The notes: generated by a model not told the origin, from the letters alone. Shown: positions 1 through 6,853, counted from the stretch's first letter. The stretch is 9,577 bases of DNA from Spirochaetaceae bacterium (GCA_031256815.1 JAIRPU010000097.1:1-9577); one strand, 5' to 3'. Translations and numbers: made by a program.

Positions 1-1848
1 GCCAAGTGGGAATCTACATCGGTAAAAAACCCGCCTGTAGCCGGTCAGACTGACAACCCCGACCTTATGGTTAAGTTTGGGGTAAAGAGCGCGGGTTACG
101 CGATTTCCAGCATATCGGCACAGGATGTTACCGATACGTTTACTTCAGTACAGGCCTATCTGTTGACTCAGAGCGCTGGATGGCCATCAAACGAGTTAGG
201 CGTTATAAAACTTGGCGACTATGTTGAACTGCCCTCTCTAACCGTGTCCGAATACAACACCAACGGCGGCGGGGTAAGCATAACTTCCAACGCTAATGAC
301 GGCAAACTGTGCGTTATGGTGGTAAGCATAAACCCCTACTACAGCAAAAACGGCAACGCGGATACGCCGCACCTAATCTTCCATTTTAAGAACTTCCCGG
401 GAAGAGCCCGCATGAACGCAAGCGCTACAAATGCCGGCGGGTATAAGTTAAGCGAAATGAGAAGTTATCTTCTGAATAACTATTGGCCGGCGCTGCAGAA
501 TGCCGGCGTGCCTGACAGCGCGGTGTGGGCTATTAGCCGCAGGGTGGCCAATGGCGGCAGCGGCGCGACAGGTGCGGACACTATAGAAGACAAACTCTGG
601 CTGCCTACCGAATTTGAGATATACGGAAGTTGTGTAGAATCGTATTACGACTACGAAGTATCCGGTGATCAGGGGCTGCATTTTGACTATTATTCGAATG
701 ATAATTTGAGAAAGAAGAACAATTCTTGGTATTGGGATGCATCCCCTTCCAGATGGGGTACTTCCAATTTTTGTCTAATTGACGCCAACTATATTTCCGG
801 TCGTAATATGCAGGCTTGTGCTAATCAGTCTCCAACCACTTCAGGCGGCGTAGCGCCTGCGTTCGCGGTAAGCGGCGCTGACCAGCCTCCGATGACCGTC
901 ATAATTCAAAAAACGGTTTCCTACAACTCAAACGGCGGGACGGGAAGCGATTCATTTACGGTAGCTGCTGGGGGCAGCGTAGTTGTAAGGGACAATTCCG
1001 GTTTTACCAGGGCTAACTATATTTTTGACGGCTGGAACACGAATACGGCAGGAAGCGGTACCAGTTACAACGCCGGAGATACAATCAGTAACGTTACACA
1101 GGATATCACCCTATACGCCAAGTGGAGGGGAGGAATCGATACCAGTTCACCGGGCAACACTACCTGGACGGCTCCGGAAACAACCACTTATGTTATCGAA
1201 GTCTGGGGGGCCGGCGAAAACAGTCGAAATATTTCTGGGGTTGGTTATGTCTACAGTGGCAAAGGCGGTTACAGTAAAGGTGAAATCAACCTTACAGCCG
1301 GGCAAACGCTTGACTTAACGGTTGGAGCGAAAGAAGGCGGCGGCGCAGGCGGTAGCGGTGGGAGTAGTGACCGGGCCGGCGTGAATGGACATGGACTTTC
1401 CGGCGTTAAGTTGAACAGCGCATGGCTAATCGTAGCCGGCGGCGGCGGTGGCGGCGGCGGCAGAGCAACTGGCGGGAATGGAGGCATCAATGGCGGCACA
1501 GGTGGTTCCGGCGGAGGCTATGGCATAGCGGCGACAGCCGGCACAAAAGGCACAAATGAAGATAGTAAAGCCGGCGCAGGCGGCGGTATAAATGGTCCTT
1601 CAGCCGGCGGAGCCGGTGCAAATGCCCTCGCCGATAGTCGGTTTTGGGACTGCAGCGGCGGAGGGGGCGGTGGCTCTGGCTACCCCAATGGCGGTTCCGG
1701 CGGAGGAGTTGTTACAGGATACTCCTCTTGCGCCGGTGGTGGCGGCGGCGGCGGTTCAGGCTATGCCGATACCACCAAAATGACCAACCTATCAGGTCAG
1801 CGCGGTGTCCGCGAAGGCAACGGTATGGTAAAAATTTATAAAAAATAA
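1..1848 (+). CDS. Large repeat-containing surface-type protein (3' part): InlB-like repeats, DUF6273-like domain, glycine-rich C-terminus
   Basis: The frame is open from base 1 without a start, so the 5' end and any signal peptide are missing; the Met codon at 67 is internal. Residues below count from base 1 (615 visible). Residues 1-3 (AKW) match the end of a Listeria-Bacteroides (InlB_B) repeat, suggesting another copy upstream. Residues about 58-290 look like a DUF6273 domain: SEMRSYLLNN (151-160), LWLPTEFEIYG (199-209), WYWDASPSRWG (243-253) and GGVAPAFAV (282-290). A full InlB_B-type repeat occupies 306-375. From about 381 (TWTAPETTTYVIEVWGAG) the protein becomes a glycine-rich domain with long Gly runs, ending GNGMVKIYKK. 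No membrane anchor or sorting motif is visible at the C-terminus. Composition suggests an exported adhesin-like protein, which is inference; the molecular role is unknown. An intrinsic terminator follows. The coding DNA is visibly richer in GGC/GCC than cheA or uvrB. Confidence 0.85.
   Translation, partial: AKWESTSVKNPPVAGQTDNPDLMVKFGVKSAGYAISSISAQDVTDTFTSVQAYLLTQSAGWPSNELGVIKLGDYVELPSLTVSEYNTNGGGVSITSNANDGKLCVMVVSINPYYSKNGNADTPHLIFHFKNFPGRARMNASATNAGGYKLSEMRSYLLNNYWPALQNAGVPDSAVWAISRRVANGGSGATGADTIEDKLWLPTEFEIYGSCVESYYDYEVSGDQGLHFDYYSNDNLRKKNNSWYWDASPSRWGTSNFCLIDANYISGRNMQACANQSPTTSGGVAPAFAVSGADQPPMTVIIQKTVSYNSNGGTGSDSFTVAAGGSVVVRDNSGFTRANYIFDGWNTNTAGSGTSYNAGDTISNVTQDITLYAKWRGGIDTSSPGNTTWTAPETTTYVIEVWGAGENSRNISGVGYVYSGKGGYSKGEINLTAGQTLDLTVGAKEGGGAGGSGGSSDRAGVNGHGLSGVKLNSAWLIVAGGGGGGGGRATGGNGGINGGTGGSGGGYGIAATAGTKGTNEDSKAGAGGGINGPSAGGAGANALADSRFWDCSGGGGGGSGYPNGGSGGGVVTGYSSCAGGGGGGGSGYADTTKMTNLSGQRGVREGNGMVKIYKK
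916..1125 (+). repeat. InlB_B (Listeria-Bacteroides) repeat unit in the protein
   Basis: This 70-residue unit runs from VSYNSNGGTGS through NYIFDGWNTNTAGSGT and YNAGDTI to ITLYAKW. The conserved features are the opening YNSNGG, the central F-x-GW with Asn/Thr-rich turn, and the closing LYAKW. The family forms small beta-rich modules on exported bacterial proteins. The same closing AKW is encoded by bases 1-9, so the DUF6273-like domain is bracketed by two such repeats. Confidence 0.8.
1327..1764 (+). repeat. Glycine-rich low-complexity coding tract
   Basis: GGC/GGT/GGA codons dominate here, with uninterrupted Gly runs near 1438-1463, 1657-1674 and 1735-1755. Two nearly matching modules, Cys-(Ser/Ala)-Gly6 or Gly7-Ser-Gly-Tyr, are encoded at 1651-1683 (Cys551 to Tyr561) and 1729-1764 (Cys577 to Tyr588). 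Similar glycine-rich domains occur in bacterial and phage adhesins, where Gly runs can pack as polyglycine-II helices; applying that here is inference. Long proline- or arginine-rich reading frames in other frames of this tract are by-products of its composition. Confidence 0.7.
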
Positions 1849-1854
1849 TAGTAA

Positions 1855-1872
1855 TAGCGCCTTCCGGCGCTA
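1855..1872 (+). other. RNA hairpin 1 of 3 after the surface-protein gene
   Basis: A perfect 7-bp inverted repeat (TAGCGCC / GGCGCTA) encloses the 4-nt loop TTCC. It begins six bases after the stop codon and has no T tract. It may protect the mRNA 3' end or help the terminator downstream. Confidence 0.6.
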
Positions 1873-1876
1873 ATCG

Positions 1877-1900
1877 CGGCGCTTTGTTTCCAAAGCGCCG
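1877..1900 (+). other. RNA hairpin 2 of 3 after the surface-protein gene
   Basis: A perfect 10-bp inverted repeat (CGGCGCTTTG / CAAAGCGCCG) encloses the 4-nt loop TTTC. It has no following T tract, so it is not an intrinsic terminator by itself. It sits between hairpin 1 and the true terminator. Confidence 0.65.
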
Positions 1901-1906
1901 TACAGC

Positions 1907-1935
1907 AAACCGCCCTTTCGAGGGCGGTTTTTTTT
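1907..1935 (+). terminator. Rho-independent terminator
   Basis: A perfect 10-bp stem (AAACCGCCCT / AGGGCGGTTT) with a TTCG tetraloop runs directly into a T tract of eight bases (1928-1935). This is a strong plus-strand intrinsic terminator for the surface-protein gene and separates it from cheA. On the minus strand the stem is followed by only three T's, so it is probably one-directional. Confidence 0.92.
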
Positions 1936-2056
1936 GTGCCGGCGGTCGTGTGGCCGCAGTCCGCGCGAAGCGCCGCCGCCGGCGGTCGTATGCGGCGTTC
2001 AGCCACGCTGCCGGCCGCCGCGCTGGCTGCGCCGCCGCTTGCAAGCACTGAACGCC
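1936..2056. repeat. GC-rich intergenic island with direct and inverted repeats
   Basis: By hand count 94 of 121 bases are G or C (about 78%), clearly above the flanking genes. A 15-base direct repeat (GCCGGCGGTCGTRTG, 14/15 identical) lies at 1938-1952 and 1978-1992. Inverted repeats include GGCGTTCAG at 1994-2002 with CTGAACGCC at 2048-2056, GCCGCA at 1953-1958 with TGCGGC at 1991-1996, the palindrome CCGCCGGCGG at 1976-1985, and AGCCA/TGGCT arms inside the first pair. No convincing gene is present. It could be a degenerate palindromic element or a structured DNA or RNA region; its identity is not recognised. Confidence 0.5.
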
Positions 2057-2085
2057 TTGAACATTGAGTTGATTTAACCGATAAT
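2057..2085 (+). promoter_or_regulatory. cheA promoter candidate: overlapping sigma-28-like and sigma-70-like elements
   Basis: A sigma-28 (FliA) reading gives TGAACATT (2058-2065), an 11-bp spacer and ACCGATAA (2077-2084). The consensus is TAAAGTTT-N11-GCCGATAA; the -10 matches 7/8 and the spacing is exact. A sigma-70 reading of the same DNA gives TTGAAC (2057-2062), a 17-bp spacer and GATAAT (2080-2085). FliA control of a chemotaxis gene is biologically sensible. Either reading places transcription start within a few bases of the cheA start codon. Confidence 0.55.
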
Positions 2086-2087
2086 TT

Positions 2088-2091
2088 AGGA
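2088..2091 (+). promoter_or_regulatory. Close-set ribosome binding site of cheA
   Basis: AGGA lies only three bases before the ATG at 2095, closer than a normal Shine-Dalgarno spacing. No better site or upstream in-frame start exists, because an in-frame TGA lies at 2065-2067. The predicted leader is so short that this site may scarcely be transcribed. Confidence 0.35.
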
Positions 2092-2094
2092 ATA

Positions 2095-4515
2095 ATGAGC
2101 GATTATTTAGACCCCAATAATGAGGAACTCCTTAAAGATTTTTTTAGCGAAGCGCAAATGCAGGTGGAAACACTTGAACAAAATATACTTGCGCTGGAGA
2201 ACGATTCAAACAATCGCGATGCGGTAGACGAGATTTTTCGCGCGGCGCATACCTTAAAAGGCGGAGCGGCAACTGTAGAAATGGGTGAGCTCGCTCATTT
2301 TACTCACATGATAGAAGACGTGCTTGACGCAATACGCTCAGATAAGCTTTCGGTAAACGAAACCGTTGTAGATACGCTGCTTCAATCAATAGACATTGTA
2401 AAAGCGATGCTTGGCGAACGTATGCAGGGCGCAATTTATGGCGAAGATATCGGAGCTATAGAAAGCAGACTGCACGCTCTTATAGAAAAAGGAGGCGGTG
2501 CAAAAAGCGGCGGCAGCACAAAAAACGCCGCGTCCCAAAAAACCGCCGCCGCGCCTCCGGCAAAAAAAGCGGCCGCCGCTGCGGATTTAAGCTCAAAAAC
2601 GCAGCCTGCTGTGGAAGAAGACCTTGTTGAATTACTTGACGCGGCGGGCGGGACTCCCGTTTATAAGATCAGGGTTACGTTTGACGAAAATTCAATAATG
2701 AATACCGTAGGCGGAATTCAGGTTTATGCGGCGCTTAAAAGCAAGGGAATGGTATTAAAAACCGTACCGGATTTTGACGCGCTTTACAGCGATACATTCT
2801 ACCTCAATGTAGATTATTACATTGCCTCAAATGAAGCCGGTGAAGAGCTGCGCCGCTATGTAATTTTACCGGATGTTTCGCTGGACGCCGTTGTGGAAGA
2901 AATAAAAGAACGTCATATTGATTATGATGAAGCGGCGGATAATGCCTCCGTTTCCGGCACAAAAACGGAGGTAGAAGACGATAAACCGGCTGTAGAGAAA
3001 GCGCCTGAACCGGCGCTTTCTACAGAGTCGGAGGCTTCAAGCTCCGGCGCAAAAACCGCAAAACCGGAAACACAGGCGCCCGCCGCAAACAAAAATTCAC
3101 AGGATGCAAAAAAAGCGGCGCGGGAGGCCGGTTCCATACTGCGTGTGGATTCAAAGCGAATCGATGACCTTTTGAATCTTGTTTCGGAAACTGTAATTAC
3201 AAAAGCGGCTTTTAATCAAATTTCAAATCAGTTTGGAGAGCTTGCAAACGAATGGCATTCGCTTAGCAACCGCTACAGGGAACGTATAAAAACTTTTTTT
3301 GACAGTTTTCCGCAATACATAGAAAAAGTCCAGGAAGGCACAAGCGTTAAAGATGTACGAAAACACGTTCTTGAAGAATTCAACGACCTGTTTTCGCTTT
3401 TTGACGGTTACGAGACAAACCTGAAAAACGGCGTTACTAAATTCCGTTCTACTTCTCAAAATCTTGGACGTATTACCGCCGAATTACAGGAAGGCGTAAT
3501 GCGAATTCGAATGGTACCGATAAGCCAGATTTTTAGCCGTTTCCCGCGCCTTGTGCGCGACCTTTCAAAGTCGCTTAACAAAAAAATTAATCTGGTAATA
3601 GAAGGCGAAGAGACCGAATTGGATAAATCGGTTATAGAAGATTTGCTTGACCCTATTATGCATTCTGTCCGTAATTCTGTTGACCATGGAATAGAGCCGC
3701 CGGAAGTTCGAATCGCCGCCGGCAAACCGGAAGAGGGCACCGTTTTTTTAAAGGCGGCAAACGAAGGCAACATGATAGTCATTCAGATTGGCGATGACGG
3801 CAAAGGCATTGATGTAGAATCAATAAAAGCCAAAGCGATAGAAAGAGCTTTGATTCATCCAAACAAAGTACTTACAGACCCCGAAGCTTACAGTTTAATG
3901 TTCGAACCGGGCTTTTCTACAGCAAAAGAAATTACAAGCATCTCAGGCCGCGGCGTAGGGCTTGATGTTGTTAAACGGCAGATAGAAAAATTAAACGGCG
4001 CGGTAACCGTGCAAAGCGAAAAAGGAAAAGGCACCACATTCATAATTAAACTGCCGCTTACCCTTGCCATTATACAGGGATTGCTTGTGCGTGTAGGCAG
4101 CGAAATATATTCAATACCAATAACAAGCGTAATAGAAAGCCTGCGCATAAAGCCGGATGAAATTAAACAGATAGACAGCAACGAGGTATTTAACATAAGA
4201 AACGATGTGCTTTCGCTGCTCAGACTTAACCAGTTATTTGGAATAAAAAATGAACAGCGCGATGATTATAATTTTATCGTAATTGTAGGCACGGCCGAAA
4301 AGAAAATGGGTTTTATGGTAGACAGCCTTATTGGCGAAGAAGATGTTGTTATAAAACCTCTGCGCGACCAGTATACAAATTCTCCTGGAATTGCCGGCGC
4401 TTCTATTTTGGGAGACGGCTCTGTTTCGCTTATTATTGACGTTGGGCAGCTTCTTGAACTTGGCCTTAGCAAAGAAATGGAAAACCGTAAAGTTCGCGAA
4501 AGAGAAGCAGGTTAA
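2095..4515 (+). CDS. cheA: Chemotaxis sensor histidine kinase CheA
   Basis: CheA autophosphorylates on histidine in response to chemoreceptors and passes the phosphate to CheY (and CheB), setting flagellar rotation; it works in the cytoplasm at receptor/CheW arrays. The 806 residues show all five domains. P1 HPt has phospho-acceptor His52 in AAHTLKGG. After an Ala/Lys-rich linker (about 130-170), a P2-like CheY-binding domain covers about 175-280. A second acidic/Ala-rich linker leads to P3 (349-475). The P4 kinase has N box HSVRNSVDHG (523-532), G1 GDDGKGID (566-573), F box FEPGFSTA (603-610) and G2 GRGVG (618-622). A CheW-like P5 starts near 655. P3 is about 65 residues longer than in Thermotoga CheA, as in the atypical treponemal kinases. 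The start is fixed by homology to Treponema CheA (MSDYLDPNNEE) and an upstream in-frame stop. No cheW, cheX or cheY lies beside it in this window. Confidence 0.97.
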   Translation: MSDYLDPNNEELLKDFFSEAQMQVETLEQNILALENDSNNRDAVDEIFRAAHTLKGGAATVEMGELAHFTHMIEDVLDAIRSDKLSVNETVVDTLLQSIDIVKAMLGERMQGAIYGEDIGAIESRLHALIEKGGGAKSGGSTKNAASQKTAAAPPAKKAAAAADLSSKTQPAVEEDLVELLDAAGGTPVYKIRVTFDENSIMNTVGGIQVYAALKSKGMVLKTVPDFDALYSDTFYLNVDYYIASNEAGEELRRYVILPDVSLDAVVEEIKERHIDYDEAADNASVSGTKTEVEDDKPAVEKAPEPALSTESEASSSGAKTAKPETQAPAANKNSQDAKKAAREAGSILRVDSKRIDDLLNLVSETVITKAAFNQISNQFGELANEWHSLSNRYRERIKTFFDSFPQYIEKVQEGTSVKDVRKHVLEEFNDLFSLFDGYETNLKNGVTKFRSTSQNLGRITAELQEGVMRIRMVPISQIFSRFPRLVRDLSKSLNKKINLVIEGEETELDKSVIEDLLDPIMHSVRNSVDHGIEPPEVRIAAGKPEEGTVFLKAANEGNMIVIQIGDDGKGIDVESIKAKAIERALIHPNKVLTDPEAYSLMFEPGFSTAKEITSISGRGVGLDVVKRQIEKLNGAVTVQSEKGKGTTFIIKLPLTLAIIQGLLVRVGSEIYSIPITSVIESLRIKPDEIKQIDSNEVFNIRNDVLSLLRLNQLFGIKNEQRDDYNFIVIVGTAEKKMGFMVDSLIGEEDVVIKPLRDQYTNSPGIAGASILGDGSVSLIIDVGQLLELGLSKEMENRKVREREAG

Positions 4516-4706
4516 AATAACGGCGTTTAGTGGGACGGCACCGGCCATTATCATCCTGTTATGATGACTAAACTGTTCGTTTATTGATTACGCCCAGGAT
4601 GTGTTCCAGTTTTTCTCAAATTTAGAATTACTGCGCCGTATTGGCCGGCAATTAAGTTTATGCGCGTTGTTGCGGCAATATAAAATTTTTTGCTATACTG
4701 GTGGTA
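4516..4706 (+). other. cheA-uvrB intergenic spacer
   Basis: This 191-base spacer holds no supported gene and no convincing intrinsic terminator after cheA. A weak bulged pairing between GCCGGCAA near 4645 and TTGCGGC near 4670 is followed by six T's at 4686-4691, but the T's are too far from the stem for a good terminator. Read-through from cheA into uvrB therefore cannot be excluded. The uvrB promoter candidate lies at its 3' end. Confidence 0.5.
4670..4699 (+). promoter_or_regulatory. uvrB promoter candidate with extended -10
   Basis: A -35-like TTGCGG (4670-4675), an 18-bp spacer and -10 TATACT (4694-4699) preceded by TG plus one base (TGC, 4691-4693) form an extended -10 sigma-70 promoter. 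The expected start point, about seven bases past the -10, falls at or next to the ATG at 4707. No LexA-type operator was recognised around it. Confidence 0.5.
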
Positions 4707-6686
4707 ATGCGCAAATTTAAAGTTGTATCTCCTTTTGAACCGGCAGGCGGGCAGGAGGCATCAATTAAAGCGCTTGCCTCAGGTATTCTTGCCGGAGATA
4801 AGTTTCAAACATTAAAAGGAGTAACAGGCTCCGGTAAAACATTTATAATGGCAAAAATTATAGAAGAGGCGCAGCTGCCCACTCTTATAATAAGCCATAA
4901 TAAAACGCTCAGCGCCCAGCTTTACCGCGAATTCAAGGGTTTTTTTCCGGAAAACGCGGTTGAATATTATGTTTCTTACTACGATTACTATCAGCCGGAA
5001 GCTTATGTTGCTTCACGAGATCTTTACATCGAAAAAGATGCTTCCATAAATGATGAAATTGAACGTCTGCGTCTTTCCGCAACCCGAAGTTTAATGGAGC
5101 GGGAAGATGTAATTATTGTTGCTACTGTTTCATGTATTTATGGTCTTGCTACGCCGGAGATTTACAAAAAAATGACCGCTACATTTGCGCGGGGCGAACG
5201 GCTGGATGTTGACGCATTGATGCGAAGATTTATTGAATTACAGTACGAAAGAAACGACGCCGTTCTTGAACGCGGCAGGTTCAGAAGACGCGGAGATACG
5301 CTGGAAATATTTCCGGCATATCTGGAAGACGCTTACAGGGTTTCGCTTGACTGGGACACTGTCGCCGGTATTTGCCGTTTTAACCCTGTCTCCGGAAAAG
5401 TTTTTGAAGAATTGGACAGGGCGCTTTTGTATCCGGCAAAACAATTTGTTATGCCGCAAAATCTTATAGACGATGCTGTTCCTAGAATAGAAGCGGAATT
5501 AAAAACACGGCTTGACGATTTAAAATCTCAAAACAAAATTATGGAATCGGAACGCTTAAAAACCCGCGTTGAATACGATTTGGAAATGTTAAAAGAAATG
5601 GGCTATTGTCCCGGCATAGAAAATTATTCCGCGCCGCTTGCCGGCAGAAGCGCTGGAGAAAGGCCGGATACTCTTATCGATTATTTTCCGCATGAACATT
5701 TAACTTTTATAGACGAAAGCCATGTAAGCCTTCCGCAGATAGGCGCAATGTTTGCCGGAGACAGAAGCCGCAAACAAAGCCTTGTTGACTACGGCTTCAG
5801 GCTGCCAAGCGCGCTTGATAACAGGCCGTTAAGAATCGATGAATTCCGCGAACTTTTGGCACAGACAATTTATGTTTCGGCAACCCCCGGCGAAACAGAA
5901 ATAAAAGAAAGCGCGCGCGTTGTAGAACAGTTAATAAGACCTACCGGACTTCTTGACCCGGAAATTGAAGTGCGGCCAAGCGAAGGTCAAATGGAAGATA
6001 TTTACAGCGAGGTATCCGCGCGTATAAAAAATGGCGAAAGATCGCTTATCTTAACGCTTACAAAAAAAATGGCGGAAGATTTAACCGATTATTTAATTTC
6101 ACTTGGACTTAAAGTGCGTTATATTCACAGCGAAGTAGAAACAATAGAACGTGTAGAGATACTTATGGGGCTAAGGCAGGGGCAGTTTGATATTCTTGTT
6201 GGAATTAATCTTTTGCGGGAAGGAATAGACCTGCCGGAAGTTTCGTTTATAGCGATACTGGACGCGGACAAAATAGGTTTTTTGCGCTCTGTTACAAGTT
6301 TAATTCAAATTATCGGACGCGCGGCGCGTAACGCGGCAGGCAAGGTAATTATGTATGCGGACAGGATAAGCGACGCCATGAAGGTTGCAATATCAGAAAC
6401 CGAACGCCGCAGAGAAATGCAAATTGCGTTTAACAAAGAACATGGAATTACCCCACAAACGGTAAAAAAAGCTGTAGCGGCAATTTTGGAGCGTCATGTA
6501 GAAGAAGAAAAACAGGCGGCGCAAACTTCCATTGAAGTGCTTAAAAAATCATATAATATGCTTGTACCTGCGGAACGTAAAAAACTTATAGCGGCGCTTA
6601 ACGCCGAGATGCTTGAATACGCAAAAAGGCTTGAATTTGAAAAGGCCGCCGCGCTGCGTGACGAAATAGCTCAATTAAAACTTTAA
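4707..6686 (+). CDS. uvrB: Excinuclease ABC subunit UvrB
   Basis: UvrB is the damage-verifying ATPase of nucleotide excision repair: loaded by UvrA, it clamps DNA at the lesion and recruits UvrC for dual incision. The 659-residue product is close to the E. coli length (673) and similar throughout. Walker A is GVTGSGKT (38-45, Lys44). The Tyr-rich beta-hairpin that inserts between the DNA strands is VSYYDYYQPEAY (89-100, Tyr91/92/94/95). Walker B/DEAD-like DESH is at 336-339, helicase motif VI GRAARN at 537-542, and the UvrC-interacting UVR domain occupies about the last 35 residues (EFEKAAALRDEI). I chose ATG 4707, giving MRKFKVVSPFEPAGG, over the in-frame GTG at 4701: homologues begin about here, and a GTG start would sit almost on the predicted -10. 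There is no proper Shine-Dalgarno. It follows cheA by 191 bases and has no evident functional link to it. Confidence 0.97.
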   Translation: MRKFKVVSPFEPAGGQEASIKALASGILAGDKFQTLKGVTGSGKTFIMAKIIEEAQLPTLIISHNKTLSAQLYREFKGFFPENAVEYYVSYYDYYQPEAYVASRDLYIEKDASINDEIERLRLSATRSLMEREDVIIVATVSCIYGLATPEIYKKMTATFARGERLDVDALMRRFIELQYERNDAVLERGRFRRRGDTLEIFPAYLEDAYRVSLDWDTVAGICRFNPVSGKVFEELDRALLYPAKQFVMPQNLIDDAVPRIEAELKTRLDDLKSQNKIMESERLKTRVEYDLEMLKEMGYCPGIENYSAPLAGRSAGERPDTLIDYFPHEHLTFIDESHVSLPQIGAMFAGDRSRKQSLVDYGFRLPSALDNRPLRIDEFRELLAQTIYVSATPGETEIKESARVVEQLIRPTGLLDPEIEVRPSEGQMEDIYSEVSARIKNGERSLILTLTKKMAEDLTDYLISLGLKVRYIHSEVETIERVEILMGLRQGQFDILVGINLLREGIDLPEVSFIAILDADKIGFLRSVTSLIQIIGRAARNAAGKVIMYADRISDAMKVAISETERRREMQIAFNKEHGITPQTVKKAVAAILERHVEEEKQAAQTSIEVLKKSYNMLVPAERKKLIAALNAEMLEYAKRLEFEKAAALRDEIAQLKL

Positions 6687-6815
6687 CATCATGTTTTAAA
6701 CAGGCTGCGGTTAAAAATAAAGTAAAATAATTATCACTGCCCTTTGTTAAAACAAGTTTAAAATATTTTTTTAAGGCCAAAAAGCTTTGTTTTGATTTTG
6801 ATTAAATTAACTTCC

Positions 6816-6847
6816 TAAAGTTTTTATATAAAAGCACCGAAACTTTA
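6816..6847 (+). promoter_or_regulatory. Candidate control region of the ATPase/TPR gene: inverted repeat, sigma-28-like -35, AT-rich -10
   Basis: TAAAGTTT (6816-6823) equals the sigma-28 -35 consensus and is followed 12 bases later by ACCGAAAC (6836-6843), a 5/8 match to GCCGATAA with one base too much spacing. The same TAAAGTTT pairs with AAACTTTA (6840-6847), an 8-bp inverted repeat around a 16-base centre. A sigma-70-type -10 (TATAAA, 6827-6832) lies in that centre but lacks a good -35. The repeat could be an operator, or the match could be chance in AT-rich DNA. The rest of the 174-base spacer from 6687 shows no clear terminator for uvrB and no gene. Confidence 0.35.
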
Positions 6848-6853
6848 AAGGGA
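6847..6853 (+). promoter_or_regulatory. Ribosome binding site fixing the start at 6861
   Basis: AAAGGGA lies seven bases before ATG 6861, an ideal Shine-Dalgarno distance. It selects this ATG over the second in-frame ATG at 6870. Confidence 0.75.

Noticed and set aside
1269..1499. Minus-strand proline-rich reading frame
   Set aside because: It is the reverse complement of the glycine codons in the surface-protein gene, with no ribosome binding site; the plus-strand frame has clear domain homology.
1712..2048. Two overlapping minus-strand frames rich in Ala and Arg
   Set aside because: They run through the terminator hairpins and the GC-rich island into the end of the plus-strand gene. GC-rich DNA has few stops, and no domain or start signal supports them.
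1936..2067. A 43-codon plus-strand frame starting with GTG directly after the terminator, with a signal-peptide-like Ala/Leu stretch
   Set aside because: It has no promoter or ribosome binding site, overlaps the repeat island, and its composition follows the GC content. It is probably not a gene.
2494..2600. Runs of six or seven A's in the Ala/Lys-rich CheA linker as a phase-variation switch
   Set aside because: Lys codons in a low-complexity linker explain the runs, the frame is intact, and there is no overlapping alternative product.
4640..4691. Possible cheA terminator (bulged stem followed by six T's)
   Set aside because: The stem is weak and bulged and the T tract starts several bases away. 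The T's also form part of the uvrB promoter spacer.
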